Origin: Rhodoferax lacus
GTDB lineage: Bacteria; Pseudomonadota; Gammaproteobacteria; Burkholderiales; Burkholderiaceae_C
Length of the DNA stretch: 64,000 nt
Direction: 5' to 3'
NCBI RefSeq assembly: GCF_003415675.1
Contig: NZ_QFZK01000011.1
Span: forward strand, 1-64,000
Positions within the stretch are counted from its first letter, which is position 1; each line of letters opens with the position of its first letter. The position numbers and the translations under genes are program-made. The notes under the pieces were generated by a model. The model was not told the origin of the DNA. It searched no databases and saw nothing but the letters and a program-made list of their open reading frames with translations. Positions 38,644 to 49,611 of the stretch are shown here, in pieces.

Positions 38644-38724
38644 GAGCGCCGCCGGGCCGCCCCAAGGCGCGAGGGCCCCCTCGGGGGGCAGGGAGCCACA
38701 CGCAGTGGGCGACCGTGGGGGCCA
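38644..38724 (+). repeat. GC-rich intergenic repeat between ftsZ and lpxC
   Basis: An 81-base GC-rich stretch starting GAGCGCCGCCGGGCCGC and containing GCGAGGGCCCCC, then ACGCAGTGGGCGA and ending GTGGGGGCCA. A diverged, longer copy on the opposite strand lies at 54596-54769 between rsmH and ftsL. I associate repeats of this type with intergenic regions of Comamonadaceae, but that is recollection. It fills almost all of the gap between ftsZ and lpxC and can fold into GC-rich hairpins. Confidence 0.65.
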
Positions 38725-38726
38725 CA

Positions 38727-39965
38727 TTAATCGGCCTGCTTCCTGAGGAACGCCGGGATCTCGTAGTCATCCATGCCACCGCTGGACAGCGCATCCACAC
38801 GCGCCGCCGCTTGCGTGCGGTTGGTGCGCCACACGCTGGGGGTGGCCATGCTGCCGTAATCGGGTTGGCTGTGGCCCATGCCGGCGGGGGCTGTGTTCTG
38901 CACGCCCACGGCGTTGTTCAGCGTGGGGATGTTGAAGGGCACGTTGTCGGTGCCGGTGCGCAGCTGGGTCTGCACCACCTGGATGGGCGGGCGGGCGCGT
39001 TGGCCATTGCGGGACAGGCCGGTAGCCACCACGGTGACGCGGATTTCTTCGCCCAGGCTGTCATCGTTGGCAGTGCCGTAGATGACATGCGCGTCGGGCG
39101 AGGCAAAGGCGCGGATGGTGTTCATGGCCAGCTTGGATTCGGACAGCTTCAAGGAGCCCTTGGCCGCGGTGATCAGCACCAGCACACCTTTGGCGCCCGA
39201 CAGGTCAATGCCTTCGAGCAGCGGGCAGGCCACAGCCTGCTCGGCGGCGATGCGGGCGCGGTCCGGGCCTTTGGCCATGGCGGTGCCCATCATGGCCTTG
39301 CCGGGCTCGCCCATGACGGTGCGCACGTCTTCGAAGTCGACGTTCACATGGCCGGGCACGTTGATGATTTCGGCAATGCCGCCCACGGCGTTTTTCAGCA
39401 CGTCGTTGGCCTGGGCAAAAGCTTCTTCCTGGCTGACATCGTCACCCAGCACTTCGAGCAGCTTTTCGTTCAGCACCACGATCAGCGAGTCCACATTGGC
39501 TTCGAGCTCAGCCAGACCGGCGTCGGCATTGCTCATGCGGCGTCCGCCTTCAAAGTCGAAAGGCTTGGTGACCACGCCCACGGTGAGGATGCCCATCTCC
39601 TTGGCCACGCGGGCAATGATGGGGGCTGCACCGGTGCCGGTGCCGCCGCCCATGCCGGCAGTGATGAAGAGCATGTGCGCGCCCTGGATGGCGTCGCGGA
39701 TATCGGCTTCGGCCATTTCGGCGGCTTCACGGCCCTTGTCGGGCTTGCTGCCAGCGCCCAGGCCGGAGGCACCGAGCTGGATGGTCTTGTGCGCCGTGCT
39801 GCGGGTCAGTGCCTGCGCATCGGTGTTGGCGCAGATGAATTCGACGTTGTCCACACGGGACTGGATCATGTGCTCAACGGCATTTCCGCCGCCGCCGCCT
39901 ACGCCAATCACCTTGATTTGGGTGCCCTGGTTAAAACCTTCTTCTTCAATCATTTCGATGGCCAT
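38727..39965 (-). CDS. ftsZ: Cell division GTPase FtsZ
   Basis: Tubulin homologue that polymerises into the cytokinetic Z ring. The 412-residue protein has the GTP loop TAGMGGGTGTGAAP (G box), the T7 loop GNVNVDFED-type segment (PGHVNVDFEDVRTVM) and NTDAQAL. A variable linker follows, then the conserved C-terminal peptide DDYEIPAFLRKQ that binds FtsA, ZipA and MinC. AGGAG lies ahead of the ATG at 39965. It follows ftsA after a 145-base gap that contains a 7-bp palindrome, and it is the last division gene before lpxC. Confidence 0.98.
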   Translation of the reverse strand: MAIEMIEEEGFNQGTQIKVIGVGGGGGNAVEHMIQSRVDNVEFICANTDAQALTRSTAHKTIQLGASGLGAGSKPDKGREAAEMAEADIRDAIQGAHMLFITAGMGGGTGTGAAPIIARVAKEMGILTVGVVTKPFDFEGGRRMSNADAGLAELEANVDSLIVVLNEKLLEVLGDDVSQEEAFAQANDVLKNAVGGIAEIINVPGHVNVDFEDVRTVMGEPGKAMMGTAMAKGPDRARIAAEQAVACPLLEGIDLSGAKGVLVLITAAKGSLKLSESKLAMNTIRAFASPDAHVIYGTANDDSLGEEIRVTVVATGLSRNGQRARPPIQVVQTQLRTGTDNVPFNIPTLNNAVGVQNTAPAGMGHSQPDYGSMATPSVWRTNRTQAAARVDALSSGGMDDYEIPAFLRKQAD

Positions 39966-40031
39966 GTGTGTAACTCCTGAATGTCAAATGTACGTGAATT
40001 AGTCTTGTGTTTTGTGTCGCAGTTGCCTTTT

Positions 40032-40054
40032 ACAGATCACCTTGGTGGATCTGT
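40032..40054 (-). other. Palindromic hairpin in the ftsA-ftsZ gap
   Basis: ACAGATC at 40032-40038 and GATCTGT at 40048-40054 form a perfect 7-bp inverted repeat, with further ACC/GGT pairing inside. It lies between the ftsA stop and the ftsZ start, about 70 bases before the ftsZ ATG. There is no convincing T tract in the transcription direction. It may be a processing or pausing structure or a protein-binding site that sets the higher ftsZ level. Confidence 0.4.
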
Positions 40055-40110
40055 GCATCGCCATCGCCAGTGCGGGCTTCCCCTGGCCAGCCAAATCTTG
40101 TTTTGCATGG

Positions 40111-41340
40111 CTAGAAGTTCCCGATGAACCAGTCCTTGATACCGCCAAAGGCGGTCTTCATGGACCCTTGTTTTTGTGCCACCTTGTAGCCGCGCATGCG
40201 GCCCAGGCGGGCTTCTTCCAGCAGGCCCATCACCGTGGCGGCACGCGGATGGGCCACCATGTCGGAGAGCGCACTGCGGTATTGCGGAATGCCACGTCGC
40301 ACGGGCTTCAAAAAGATGTCTTCGGCCAGCTCCACCATGCCGGGCATGACGCAGCTGCCGCCGGTGAGAACGATGCCGCTGGAGAGCACTTCTTCAAAGC
40401 CGCTTTCGCGCATCACCTGGTTGACCAGCGAGAAGATTTCCTCGATGCGCGGCTCGATCACACCGGCCAGGGCCTGGCGGCTGAGCATGCGCGGGCCGCG
40501 GTCGCCCAGACCGGGTACTTCGACCTGGATCTCGGGGTCCACCAGCAACTGCTTGGCATGTCCCGATTCCACCTTGATGTCTTCGGCGTCCTTGGTGGGC
40601 GTGCGCAGGGCCATGGCAATGTCGCTGGTGATCAGGTCACCGGCAATCGGGATCACCGCGGTGTGGCGGATGGCGCCGTTGGTAAATATCGCCACATCCG
40701 TCGTGCCCGCACCGATGTCCACCATGGCCACGCCGAGTTCGCGCTCGTCGGCGGTCAGCACCGAGAGGCTGCTGGCCAGCGGATTGAGCATCAATTGGTC
40801 GACTTCCAGGCCGCAGCGGCGCACGCACTTGATGATGTTCTCAGCCGCCGTCTGCGCACCGGTGACGATATGCACCTTGGCCTCCAGGCGGATGCCGCTC
40901 ATGCCGATGGGCTCACGCACGTCCTGGCCGTCGATGATGAATTCCTGCGGCTCCACCAGCAGCAGGCGCTGGTCGGTGGAGATGTTGATGGCCTTGGCGG
41001 TTTCCACCACGCGGGCCACATCGGCCTGGGTGACTTCGCGGTCTTTCACCGCCACCATACCGCTGCTGTTGATGCCGCGGATGTGGCTGCCGGTGATGCC
41101 GGTGTAGACCCGGGTGATCTTGCAGTCGGCCATCAGCTCGGCTTCCTTCAGCGCGGCCTGAATGCTCTGCACCGTGGCGTCGATGTTGACCACCACGCCG
41201 CGCTTCAAGCCGTTGCTGGGCGCCACACCCAGCCCTGCCAGTTTGAGCTCGCCACCGGGCATGACTTCGGCCACCACCACCATCACTTTGGCGGTGCCGA
41301 TGTCGAGTCCGACGATCAGGTCTTTGTATTCTTTGGCCAT
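40111..41340 (-). CDS. ftsA: Cell division protein FtsA
   Basis: Actin-like ATPase that tethers FtsZ filaments to the membrane and recruits later division proteins. The 409-residue protein shows LIVGLDIGTAKVMVVVAEV (phosphate 1 motif), VDIGAGTTDVAIFTNG (phosphate 2), TGGSCVMPGM (adenosine motif) and a C-terminal amphipathic tail KTAFGGIKDWFIGNF that inserts in the membrane. The ATG at 41340 follows AGGTGAA; the frame continuing upstream to 41469 overlaps ftsQ and is not family-like. Confidence 0.97.
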   Translation of the reverse strand: MAKEYKDLIVGLDIGTAKVMVVVAEVMPGGELKLAGLGVAPSNGLKRGVVVNIDATVQSIQAALKEAELMADCKITRVYTGITGSHIRGINSSGMVAVKDREVTQADVARVVETAKAINISTDQRLLLVEPQEFIIDGQDVREPIGMSGIRLEAKVHIVTGAQTAAENIIKCVRRCGLEVDQLMLNPLASSLSVLTADERELGVAMVDIGAGTTDVAIFTNGAIRHTAVIPIAGDLITSDIAMALRTPTKDAEDIKVESGHAKQLLVDPEIQVEVPGLGDRGPRMLSRQALAGVIEPRIEEIFSLVNQVMRESGFEEVLSSGIVLTGGSCVMPGMVELAEDIFLKPVRRGIPQYRSALSDMVAHPRAATVMGLLEEARLGRMRGYKVAQKQGSMKTAFGGIKDWFIGNF

Positions 41341-41365
41341 AGGTTCACCTGCTTGTGTTTGTCCA

Positions 41366-42160
41366 TTATTTTTTAGGCGCATCCGGCTGCGTGGTGCTAA
41401 CACCGCGTAGCCGGATGGCGTATCCGTTTTCATGCCGCAAATCGGCTGATTCGATGGCATTGGGCGCACGCCCGTAGCGCGACACCACTTGTGTGAGCGT
41501 CTTCAAAAAGCGGTCCACGCGGGGCTTGACTTCGTCGATGCTGCCGCGGCCCAGTTCAATGTCGGCGCCCGCATCCAGACGCAGGCTCCAGCTGCCGCGT
41601 CCCGAGAGTTCCATCTGCTCCACCGCCATATCCATGTCGGAGAACAGGGGTGCAATGGCGCGGTACATGGCCAGCACCTCGGCGCTCTGACCTTCCGGGC
41701 CGCTGAGCAGGGGCAGGCTGTCCTGGTCCACCTCGCCCAGATTGGCTTCAAACACTTCACCAAAGCTGTTGACCAGGCGGGCATCGCCCTGCCCGCCCTC
41801 GCCGCCCCACAGGGCCACGGGCTCGTGTTCCTGCAGCGTGACGCGCAGGCGGTTGGGAAAATCGCGGTGCACCACGGCACGGCGCACCCAGGGTGCGGCT
41901 TCAAAGGCCGCGCGCACACGGGACAGGTCCACAGTAAAGAAGGTGCCCGCAATGCGCGGTGCCACATTGGCACGCAGGGTCAGGCTGTTGTTGTGGCGGC
42001 TGTCACCGGTGACGGTGATGCCCTGGATGTCAAAAGCACGGGCGCGCGAGACGCTCCGCACGGTGGCCACGGCACAGTAGACGAGCAACACCAGAACCAG
42101 GACGACTACCGCCAGGTTCATGAGTTTGACGTCCACGGGCGTTGCCACTTTGTTTTTCAC
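41366..42160 (-). CDS. ftsQ: Cell division protein FtsQ
   Basis: Bitopic inner-membrane protein linking cytoplasmic and periplasmic division proteins (FtsL, FtsB, FtsA). It has 264 residues: a short cytoplasmic N-terminus, one membrane helix ([19 protein letters not shown]), a POTRA domain ([16 protein letters not shown] ... [14 protein letters not shown]) and a beta domain. The start is GTG at 42160, whose GTGA overlap with the ddl stop fixes it; the longer frame to 42208 would run inside ddl. Confidence 0.93.
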   Translation of the reverse strand: MKNKVATPVDVKLMNLAVVVLVLVLLVYCAVATVRSVSRARAFDIQGITVTGDSRHNNSLTLRANVAPRIAGTFFTVDLSRVRAAFEAAPWVRRAVVHRDFPNRLRVTLQEHEPVALWGGEGGQGDARLVNSFGEVFEANLGEVDQDSLPLLSGPEGQSAEVLAMYRAIAPLFSDMDMAVEQMELSGRGSWSLRLDAGADIELGRGSIDEVKPRVDRFLKTLTQVVSRYGRAPNAIESADLRHENGYAIRLRGVSTTQPDAPKK

Positions 42161-43113
42161 ACCGGCGCCCTCGCATCCAGCGTGGCGCTTTGCAGCAGCT
42201 GCACGCACAGGTCTTCGTAGCTGATGCCAGACGCCTTGGCCGACATGGGCACCAGGGAGTGGCCGGTCATGCCGGGAGAGGTGTTGATCTCCAGCAGGTA
42301 GGGGGTACGGGTGGCGGCGTCGATCATCACATCGGCGCGGGCCCAGCCGCGGCAGCCCAGCACGCTGTAGGCCTTGAGCACCAGTGCGGCAATGGCTTCT
42401 TCTTCACCGGCGGGCAGACCGGCGGGCACCAGGTACTGGGTGACGTCGGTGAAGTATTTGTTTTGGTAGTCGTAGTTGCCGTCGGGTGCGACGATACGGA
42501 TCAGCGGCAAGGCCCGGGGTGCGGCCGTGGGGCCCAGCACCGGGCAGGTGACTTCATCGCCGGCAATGAACTGCTCACACAGCACTTCCACGTCATGCTG
42601 CGCGGCCAATGCGTAGGCGGCGTCACACTGGTCTGCGGTCATGACCTTGGTGAAGCCGATGCTCGAACCCTCGCGCGCCGGCTTGACGATCATGGGGGCG
42701 CCCAGCTTGGCAAAGGCGGCATGCGTTTCAGCCGGGCTGCTGACCTGCGCCCAGGCGGGAGTCGACAGGCCTTCAAAGCGCCAGATGCGCTTGGTCATGA
42801 CCTTGTCCATGGAAATCGCCGAGGCCATCACGCCCGAGCCGGTGTAGGGAATGCCCAGCAGTTCCAGCGCACCCTGCACCGTGCCGTCTTCACCAAAGCG
42901 GCCATGCAGGGCAATGAAGCAGCGCTCGAAGCCTTCGCGCTGGAGGTCGTCCAGGGGCCGTTCAGCCGGATCAAACGCATGGGCGTCCACGCCCTTGGAC
43001 AGCAGGGCCTTGAGCACACCGCTGCCCGACATCAAGGACACCTCGCGCTCGGCGGAGGCACCGCCCATCAGTACGGCGACTTTGCCCAAACCCGAATGGT
43101 TTTGTGTGCTCAT
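42157..43113 (-). CDS. ddl: D-alanine--D-alanine ligase
   Basis: ATP-grasp enzyme making the D-Ala-D-Ala dipeptide that MurF adds. The 318-residue protein has [67 protein letters not shown] and the catalytic-site [19 protein letters not shown]. The ATG at 43113 overlaps the murC stop by ATGA. As in other Burkholderiales it is the DdlB position between murC and ftsQ. Confidence 0.96.
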   Translation of the reverse strand: MSTQNHSGLGKVAVLMGGASAEREVSLMSGSGVLKALLSKGVDAHAFDPAERPLDDLQREGFERCFIALHGRFGEDGTVQGALELLGIPYTGSGVMASAISMDKVMTKRIWRFEGLSTPAWAQVSSPAETHAAFAKLGAPMIVKPAREGSSIGFTKVMTADQCDAAYALAAQHDVEVLCEQFIAGDEVTCPVLGPTAAPRALPLIRIVAPDGNYDYQNKYFTDVTQYLVPAGLPAGEEEAIAALVLKAYSVLGCRGWARADVMIDAATRTPYLLEINTSPGMTGHSLVPMSAKASGISYEDLCVQLLQSATLDARAPV

Positions 43114-44540
43114 GCGCGGCCACCTTTCTGGGTCAGCAGGTCGGCAATCTTTCCCGGCACGGCACCAATCGATCCGGCGCCCATGCACACCAGCACGTCG
43201 CCATCGCGCGCGTTGTCGATGGCCGCTTGCGGCAGGTCCAGGATGTCGTCCACAAAAATCGGCTCCACCTTGCCGGCAATGCGCAAGGCACGCGCCAGGG
43301 CGCGGCCGTCGGCGGCCACGATGGGGGCTTCTCCAGCGGCATAGACCTCGCCCAGCAGCACCGAATCGGCCAGGGCAATGACCTTGACGAAGTCTTCAAA
43401 GCAGTCGCGCGTGCGGCTGTAACGGTGCGGCTGGAAGGCCAGTACCAGGCGGCGACCGGGGAAGGCACCGCGCGCAGCCGACAGGGTGGCGGCCATCTCC
43501 ACGGGGTGGTGGCCGTAGTCGTCGATCACGGTGACGGTGCCACCCGACTGGCCGTCCACTTGTGGCAGGGGCAGATCGCCATAGCGCTGGAAGCGGCGGC
43601 CCACGCCGTGGAATTCGGCCAGGGCTTTTTGCACCGCCGCGTCTTCAATATTCAGCTCCACCGCCACGGCTATCGCCGACAGGGCATTGAGCACGTTGTG
43701 CAGGCCCGGCAGGTTGAGCACCACGTCCATATCGGGCAGCACCACGCCGTTGCGGCGCTGCACGGTGAAGTGCATTTGCGCACCCACCGCGCGCACGTTG
43801 ATGGCACGCACCTGGGCTTCTTCGTTGAAGCCGTAGCTGGTGATGGGGCAGGTCACGTCGTTGCAGATGTCGCGCACGGCCGCATCGTCGGTACACAGAA
43901 TCGCAGTGCCATAAAAGGGCATGCGGTGCAGGAAGTCGACAAAGGCTTTTTTGAGATTGTTGAAGTCGTGGCCATAGGTTTCCATATGGTCTGCGTCGAT
44001 ATTGGTCACCACGGCCATCACCGGCAACAGGTTCAAAAACGAGGCGTCGGACTCATCGGCCTCCACCACGATGTAGTCGCCCTGCCCCAGGCGCGCATTG
44101 GCACCGGCGCTATTGAGGCGCCCGCCAATCACAAAGGTCGGGTCCAGCCCGGCCTGTGCCAGTACGCTGGCCACCAGGCTGGTGGTGGTGGTCTTGCCGT
44201 GGGTGCCGGCAATGGCGATGCCGCTTTTCAGACGCATCAGTTCAGCCAGCATCAGGGCGCGCGGCACGATGGGGATGTGCATCTCGCGGGCACGAATCAC
44301 CTCGGGGTTGTCCTGCTTCACGGCAGTCGACGTGACCACCGCATCGGCCCCCTTCACGTTGTCGGCGCTGTGGCCCACCTGCACGGTGATGCCCAGCTTG
44401 GCCAGACGCTGCGTGGTGGCGTTGTCGGCCAGGTCCGAGCCGGAGATGGTGTAGCCCAGGTTGTTCAGGATCTCGGCGATGCCGGACATGCCGGCGCCGC
44501 CTACGCCCACAAAGTGGATATGTTTGATGGCGTGTTTCAT
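43110..44540 (-). CDS. murC: UDP-N-acetylmuramate--L-alanine ligase MurC
   Basis: Adds L-Ala to UDP-MurNAc, the first amino-acid addition in peptidoglycan precursor synthesis. The 476-residue protein has the N-terminal nucleotide fold [18 protein letters not shown], the ATP loop [27 protein letters not shown] and the C-terminal [12 protein letters not shown] and [11 protein letters not shown]. It overlaps murG and ddl by four bases at each end. Mpl at 6009-7487 is its paralogue in recycling. Confidence 0.98.
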   Translation of the reverse strand: MKHAIKHIHFVGVGGAGMSGIAEILNNLGYTISGSDLADNATTQRLAKLGITVQVGHSADNVKGADAVVTSTAVKQDNPEVIRAREMHIPIVPRALMLAELMRLKSGIAIAGTHGKTTTTSLVASVLAQAGLDPTFVIGGRLNSAGANARLGQGDYIVVEADESDASFLNLLPVMAVVTNIDADHMETYGHDFNNLKKAFVDFLHRMPFYGTAILCTDDAAVRDICNDVTCPITSYGFNEEAQVRAINVRAVGAQMHFTVQRRNGVVLPDMDVVLNLPGLHNVLNALSAIAVAVELNIEDAAVQKALAEFHGVGRRFQRYGDLPLPQVDGQSGGTVTVIDDYGHHPVEMAATLSAARGAFPGRRLVLAFQPHRYSRTRDCFEDFVKVIALADSVLLGEVYAAGEAPIVAADGRALARALRIAGKVEPIFVDDILDLPQAAIDNARDGDVLVCMGAGSIGAVPGKIADLLTQKGGRA

Positions 44541-45604
44541 TTGGCGAGCTCCTCGCAGGCGGCGACCACCGCATCGGTGGCGCGCAGTTGCTGCATCTGT
44601 TTGGCGGCCAGGGCGCGCTGCAACAGGGCAGCGCGGTCGGTGGATTGGAGAAAGGTGGCCAGGCGTTGGGGGGTCATATCGGTTTGGGGCATCAGCCAGC
44701 CTGCGCCCTGGTCCACCAGGAAGCGGGCGTTGGAGGTTTGGTGGTCATCCACGGCGGAGGGAAAAGGCACGAACACAGCCGCAGCACCCACCGCCGCAAT
44801 TTCGGTCACGGTGCTGGCGCCTGCGCGGCACAGCACCAGGTCGGCATCGGCAAAGGCGGCGGCGGTGTCGGTGATGAAGGGGGTGAGCTCGGCAGTGACG
44901 CCTGCGGCGGCATAGTTGGCGCGCAGTTCGTCAATCTGCTTCTCGCCGCTCTGGTGGATCACCTGCGGGCGCTGGTCGGCGGGGATGAGGGCCAGGGCCT
45001 TGGGCACCACGCTGTTGAGGGCCCGCGCACCCAGGCTGCCACCCACCACCAGCAGGCGCAGGAGTCCGCTGCGTCCAGCAAAGCGCGCTTGCGGCTCGGC
45101 CTGTTTCAAAAATTCGGAGCGCAAGGGGTTGCCCACGTGCACGCCCATGGGGCTGACATTGGGGAAGGCGGTGAACACGCGGTCGGCAACCGAGGCCAGT
45201 ACCTTGTTGGCCAGGCCTGCCACCGAGTTCTGCTCGTGCAGCACCAGGGGTTTGCCGCAGGCCACGCCCATCAGGCCGCCAGGAAAGGTGATGTAGCCGC
45301 CCAGGCCCACCAGCACATCGGGCTTGACCCGGCGCACCACCTGCAGGCTTTGCCAGAAGGCGCGCAGCAGGCGCAGGGGCAGCAGCACCAGGGTCTTAAT
45401 GCCCTTGCCGCGCACACCGGAAAAGTCCACCAGCTCCAGCGCGAAACCACGGGCAGGCACCAGGCGGCTTTCCATGCTGCCGGGCGCGCCCAGCCAGTGC
45501 ACGCGCCAGCCCTTGGCACGCAAGGCCTCGGCCACGGCCAGGCCCGGGAAGATGTGGCCGCCGGTTCCACCGGCCATGATGAGTGCAGTGCGTTGGGTTG
45601 TCAT
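44537..45604 (-). CDS. murG: Undecaprenyldiphospho-muramoylpentapeptide GlcNAc transferase MurG
   Basis: GT28 enzyme converting lipid I to lipid II at the inner face of the membrane. The 355-residue protein has the N-terminal loop [59 protein letters not shown] and the UDP-GlcNAc site [22 protein letters not shown] overlaps at both ends couple it to ftsW and murC. Confidence 0.97.
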   Translation of the reverse strand: MTTQRTALIMAGGTGGHIFPGLAVAEALRAKGWRVHWLGAPGSMESRLVPARGFALELVDFSGVRGKGIKTLVLLPLRLLRAFWQSLQVVRRVKPDVLVGLGGYITFPGGLMGVACGKPLVLHEQNSVAGLANKVLASVADRVFTAFPNVSPMGVHVGNPLRSEFLKQAEPQARFAGRSGLLRLLVVGGSLGARALNSVVPKALALIPADQRPQVIHQSGEKQIDELRANYAAAGVTAELTPFITDTAAAFADADLVLCRAGASTVTEIAAVGAAAVFVPFPSAVDDHQTSNARFLVDQGAGWLMPQTDMTPQRLATFLQSTDRAALLQRALAAKQMQQLRATDAVVAACEELAK

Positions 45605-46860
45605 ACACGGCCTCCGTGCATGAGCTGTCTGTTCTCGTAGTCAATCCGCAGCACCACAGCGATGGCAACCAGGTTGACCAGAATCGCCGATCCCCCGTAG
45701 CTCATCAGCGGCAAGGTCAGGCCCTTGGTGGGCAGAGCCCCCAGGTTCACGCCCATGTTGATGAAGGACTGAAAGCCCATCCAGATGCCCAGGCCCTGTG
45801 CCACCAGACCGGCAAACACGCGGTCCAGCGCAATGGCCTGGCGGCCTATGTGCATGAGGCGGCGGGTCAGCCAAAGGAACAACCCGATTACCAGCACCAC
45901 GCCCACCAGTCCGAACTCTTCGCCGATCACGGCCAGCAAAAAGTCGGTGTGGGCTTCGGGCAGCCAGTGCAGCTTTTCCACGCTGCCGCCCAGACCCACG
46001 CCAAAAATTTCACCGCGACCGATGGCAATCAGCGAGTGCGAGAGCTGGTAGCCCTTGCCCATGGAATAGGCCTCGTCCCACGGGTTCAGGTAGGCAAAGA
46101 TGCGCTCACGCCGCCAGGGCGAGAGCGCAATCATCAGGGAAAAGGCCACCACCAAAATCGCGGCTATCAGGAAGAACATGCGGGCGTTTACGCCACCCAG
46201 AAACAGAATGCCCATGGCGATCACGGCAATCACCATGAAAGCACCCATGTCGGGCTCGGCCAGCAGCAACAGGCCAATCACCGCCACGGCAATGCCCATG
46301 GGCATGACGGCGCGGAAGAAGCGTTCTTTGACTTCCATCTTGCGCACCATGTAGTCGGCGGCGTACAGCACCACGGCGAACTTGGCCAACTCGGAAGGCT
46401 GGAAGTTGAGGACGCCCAAGGCGATCCAGCGGCGCGCCCCATTCACGCCCTTGCCGATGAAGGGAATCAGCACGGCAACCAGCAGCACCAGAGACGCGAT
46501 GAACAGCCAGGGCGCCACTTTTTCCCAGGTCTGCACCGGCACCTGGAAGGCCAGCAAGGCGGCCACAAAGGCCACACCAATGGACATCACGTGGCGCAGC
46601 AGAAAGTGGCTGTGCGCGTAATTGGCAAAGCGCGGGTTGTCCGGCATGGCGATCGAGGCCGAGTACACCATCACCAGACCCCACAGCAGCAAGGTAACCG
46701 TGACCCAGACCAGCGGTTGATCAAACCCCTTGACCTGCGCCGCACGGGTTTGCGTGGAGAACGAGCCGCGCCCGCCCAGGCGCACCGGCAGGGCCGCACT
46801 GTTGGCTGCTGCAAACTTGCTGGAGAACCAGCCCTTCATGGTTTGTGCAAAGGCGCTCAC
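45601..46860 (-). CDS. ftsW: Septal peptidoglycan glycosyltransferase FtsW
   Basis: SEDS-family polymerase acting with FtsI at the septum. It has 419 residues and about ten membrane helices, with [52 protein letters not shown] and the C-terminal [15 protein letters not shown]. The start is GTG at 46860, chosen for its GTGA overlap with the murD stop; an alternative ATG lies at 46839. An N-terminal extension of about 45 residues before the first helix is longer than in E. coli. The second SEDS protein of the window is RodA. Confidence 0.95.
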   Translation of the reverse strand: MSAFAQTMKGWFSSKFAAANSAALPVRLGGRGSFSTQTRAAQVKGFDQPLVWVTVTLLLWGLVMVYSASIAMPDNPRFANYAHSHFLLRHVMSIGVAFVAALLAFQVPVQTWEKVAPWLFIASLVLLVAVLIPFIGKGVNGARRWIALGVLNFQPSELAKFAVVLYAADYMVRKMEVKERFFRAVMPMGIAVAVIGLLLLAEPDMGAFMVIAVIAMGILFLGGVNARMFFLIAAILVVAFSLMIALSPWRRERIFAYLNPWDEAYSMGKGYQLSHSLIAIGRGEIFGVGLGGSVEKLHWLPEAHTDFLLAVIGEEFGLVGVVLVIGLFLWLTRRLMHIGRQAIALDRVFAGLVAQGLGIWMGFQSFINMGVNLGALPTKGLTLPLMSYGGSAILVNLVAIAVVLRIDYENRQLMHGGRV

Positions 46861-48389
46861 TGTGCACTCTCCAGGTCCGAGCCGCTGTCCAGCGCCAAGG
46901 TGCGCACGGCGTCCACAAAGCACTGGGCACGGTGTGCGTAGTCCTTGAACATGTCAAAGCTGGCGCAGGCCGGGGACAGCAGCACGGCGTCACCCGCATG
47001 CGCTGCGCGGTTGGCCTGGGCCACGGCGTCTTCCATGCTGCTGGCATCCAGCAGCGGAACGTCGGTAGCCGTCAGGGATGCGCGTATCAGCGGCGCATCG
47101 CGGCCAAACAACACCACGGCGCGCACATGCTGTGCCACGGGGTCGGCCAGCGGTGAGAAGTCCTGGCCCTTGCCCTCGCCACCCAGCAGCAGCACCAGCC
47201 GGCGCTCGGCCCCCAGGCCGCGCAGGGCGGCTACGGTGGCACCCACGTTGGTGCCCTTGCTGTCGTCAAAGAACTCGACGCCATTCAGGATGCCCACGCT
47301 CTCCACGCGGTGCGGTTCGCCGCGGTATTCGCGCAGGCCAAACAGGATGGGGCCCAGAGCGCAACCGGCGGCCGAGCACAGCGCCAGTGCGGCCAGCGCA
47401 TTGCTGGCGTTGTGGCGGCCACGGATGCGCAGCGCATCGGCGGGCATGAAGCGCTGGATGTGCAGTTCTTCCAGGTGCTGGTATTTCTTGCGCGTCTCAT
47501 CGGCTTCCAGGGCGCGCACCAGCCAGGTCATGCCATTGGTTTCTTCCAGGCCAAAGTCACCGGGGCGATGCGGCATGTCGGTGCCGAAGGCCACATACTC
47601 GCGCTCTATGGGGCGCTGCAGTTTGGCGCGAATCGGCTCAGGGCGCATGGCCATGACAGCTGCATCTTCGCGGTTGAGCACCATGAGGCCGGTCTGGCCA
47701 AAGATGTTGGCCTTGGCCTTGGTGTAGGCGGCCATGCTGCCGTGCCAGTCCAGGTGGTCCTGGCTGATGTTGAGCACCACTGCGGCCGTGGGCTCCAGGC
47801 CGCTGGGCAGGTCCAACTGGAAGCTGGAGAGTTCCAGCACCCAGACATCCGGCAGGGCTTGCGCTGCCAGGGCTTCAGAGAGGGTGTCCAGCAGCGTCGG
47901 GCCGATGTTGCCGGCCACGGCCACGCTCTTGCCAGACCAACGCACCAGATGCCCGGTGAGCGAGGTCACGGTGGTCTTGCCGTTGGTACCGGTGATGGCC
48001 AGCACCTTCGGGGCGTAGTGCGCGTGCAGGGTGGGCACCGGGCTGGCAGAGAGGTCCTTGAGTGCCTGGGCAAACAGGCTGAGCTCGCCGCCCACCCACA
48101 GGCCCAAGCCTGTGGCGGCATCCACCACACCAGCCGTCTCGGCCGGGCTCAAGCCCGGGCTCTTGAAGACGGCGCGAATGGAAGTGCCCTCCACCAGGGC
48201 GGCGTTGAAATCCGAATGCACAAAGGCCACGGCGGGCCACTCGGCGCGCAGGGTGGCCAATTGCGGCGGTGCTTCGCGCGTGTCCACCACGGTCACCACG
48301 GCGCCGTGCTGTGCGCACCAGCGCACCATGGCCAAGCCCGAGGCACCGAGGCCCAGGACCATGACGTGGAGGTTGCGCAAGTTGTTCAT
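46857..48389 (-). CDS. murD: UDP-N-acetylmuramoyl-L-alanine--D-glutamate ligase MurD
   Basis: Adds D-Glu to UDP-MurNAc-L-Ala. The 510-residue protein has an N-terminal Rossmann fold ([18 protein letters not shown]), the ATP loop [36 protein letters not shown] and the C-terminal [13 protein letters not shown]. It is about 70 residues longer than E. coli MurD, with the extra residues in surface loops. It lies 15 bases after mraY and overlaps ftsW by GTGA. Confidence 0.96.
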   Translation of the reverse strand: MNNLRNLHVMVLGLGASGLAMVRWCAQHGAVVTVVDTREAPPQLATLRAEWPAVAFVHSDFNAALVEGTSIRAVFKSPGLSPAETAGVVDAATGLGLWVGGELSLFAQALKDLSASPVPTLHAHYAPKVLAITGTNGKTTVTSLTGHLVRWSGKSVAVAGNIGPTLLDTLSEALAAQALPDVWVLELSSFQLDLPSGLEPTAAVVLNISQDHLDWHGSMAAYTKAKANIFGQTGLMVLNREDAAVMAMRPEPIRAKLQRPIEREYVAFGTDMPHRPGDFGLEETNGMTWLVRALEADETRKKYQHLEELHIQRFMPADALRIRGRHNASNALAALALCSAAGCALGPILFGLREYRGEPHRVESVGILNGVEFFDDSKGTNVGATVAALRGLGAERRLVLLLGGEGKGQDFSPLADPVAQHVRAVVLFGRDAPLIRASLTATDVPLLDASSMEDAVAQANRAAHAGDAVLLSPACASFDMFKDYAHRAQCFVDAVRTLALDSGSDLESAQ

Positions 48390-48404
48390 GGTGTCAATGG
48401 CGTC

Positions 48405-49583
48405 TCAGCGCAGCTTCAGGGTGGACAGGCCCACCAGGCAGAGTAAAAAAGTGATGATCCAGAAGCGCACCACCACCTGCGTCTCTTTCCAGCCCTGCTT
48501 CTCGAAATGGTGGTGCAGCGGCGCCATCTTCAGCAGACGCACGCCGGTGCCGAATTTCTTCTTGGTGTATTTGAAGTAGCTCACCTGCACCATCACCGAC
48601 AGGGCTTCGACCACAAAGATGCCGCCCATGATGGCCAGCACGATTTCCTGGCGCACGATCACCGCCACAGTGCCCAGGGCCGCACCCAGCGCCAGTGCAC
48701 CCACATCGCCCATGAAGACCTGGGCCGGATGGGTGTTGAACCACAAAAAGGCCAGGCCCGAGCCCGCCAGTGCGGAGCAGAAAATCAGCAGTTCGCCACT
48801 TCCGGAGATGTGCGGAAAGAACAGGTATTTGGAGAACACCGCGCTGCCGGTCACATAGGCAAACACGCCCAGTGCCGAGCCCACCAGCACCACCGGCATG
48901 ATGGCCAGGCCGTCCAGCCCGTCGGTAAGGTTCACAGCGTTGCTCGATCCCACGATCACCAGGTAGGTGAGGATGACAAAGCCCAGCACGCCCAGCGGGT
49001 AGCTCACCTCCTTGAAGAAGGGCAGCAGGAGGCCGGCCTTGGGCGGCAGGTTCACATCAAAGCCGGAACGCACCCACTGGAAGAACAATTCCATGACGCG
49101 CAGGTTGGAACTCTCGGAGATGCTGAACACCAGGTACAGAGCCGCCAGCAGGCCGATCACCGATTGCCAGAAATATTTCTCGCGCGAGCGCATGCCCTCG
49201 GGGTCTTTGTTGACCACCTTGCGCCAGTCGTCCACCCAGCCAATGGCACCAAAGCCCAGGGTGACCAGCAGCACGATCCAGACGAAGCGGTTGCTCAGGT
49301 CAAACCATAGCAGCGTGGAGACAGCAATGGCCAGCAGGATCAGCACGCCGCCCATGGTGGGTGTGCCGCTTTTGCTCATATGGCTTTCCATGCCGTAGCC
49401 GCGAATCGGCTGGCCGATCTTGAGTTCGGTGAGGCGGCGGATCACATAGGGGCCAGCGGCCAAGCCGATCAGCAGCGACGTGAGCGCGGCCATCACGGCG
49501 CGGAAGGTCAGGTACTGGAACACCCGCAGAAAGCCGAATTCCGGGGACAGGGTTTGCAGCCATTGGGCCAGGCTTAGCAGCAT
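48405..49583 (-). CDS. mraY: Phospho-N-acetylmuramoyl-pentapeptide transferase MraY
   Basis: Integral membrane enzyme making lipid I from UDP-MurNAc-pentapeptide and undecaprenyl phosphate. It has 392 residues and about ten helices, with [17 protein letters not shown], the catalytic Asp-rich WVDDWRKV and [10 protein letters not shown] segments, and [15 protein letters not shown] and HHHFE ([11 protein letters not shown]). GGAG precedes the ATG at 49583. It is separated from murF by 28 bases. Confidence 0.97.
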   Translation of the reverse strand: MLLSLAQWLQTLSPEFGFLRVFQYLTFRAVMAALTSLLIGLAAGPYVIRRLTELKIGQPIRGYGMESHMSKSGTPTMGGVLILLAIAVSTLLWFDLSNRFVWIVLLVTLGFGAIGWVDDWRKVVNKDPEGMRSREKYFWQSVIGLLAALYLVFSISESSNLRVMELFFQWVRSGFDVNLPPKAGLLLPFFKEVSYPLGVLGFVILTYLVIVGSSNAVNLTDGLDGLAIMPVVLVGSALGVFAYVTGSAVFSKYLFFPHISGSGELLIFCSALAGSGLAFLWFNTHPAQVFMGDVGALALGAALGTVAVIVRQEIVLAIMGGIFVVEALSVMVQVSYFKYTKKKFGTGVRLLKMAPLHHHFEKQGWKETQVVVRFWIITFLLCLVGLSTLKLR

Positions 49584-49611
49584 GTGCTTGCTCCGATCTT
49601 GTCGTTGTTGT

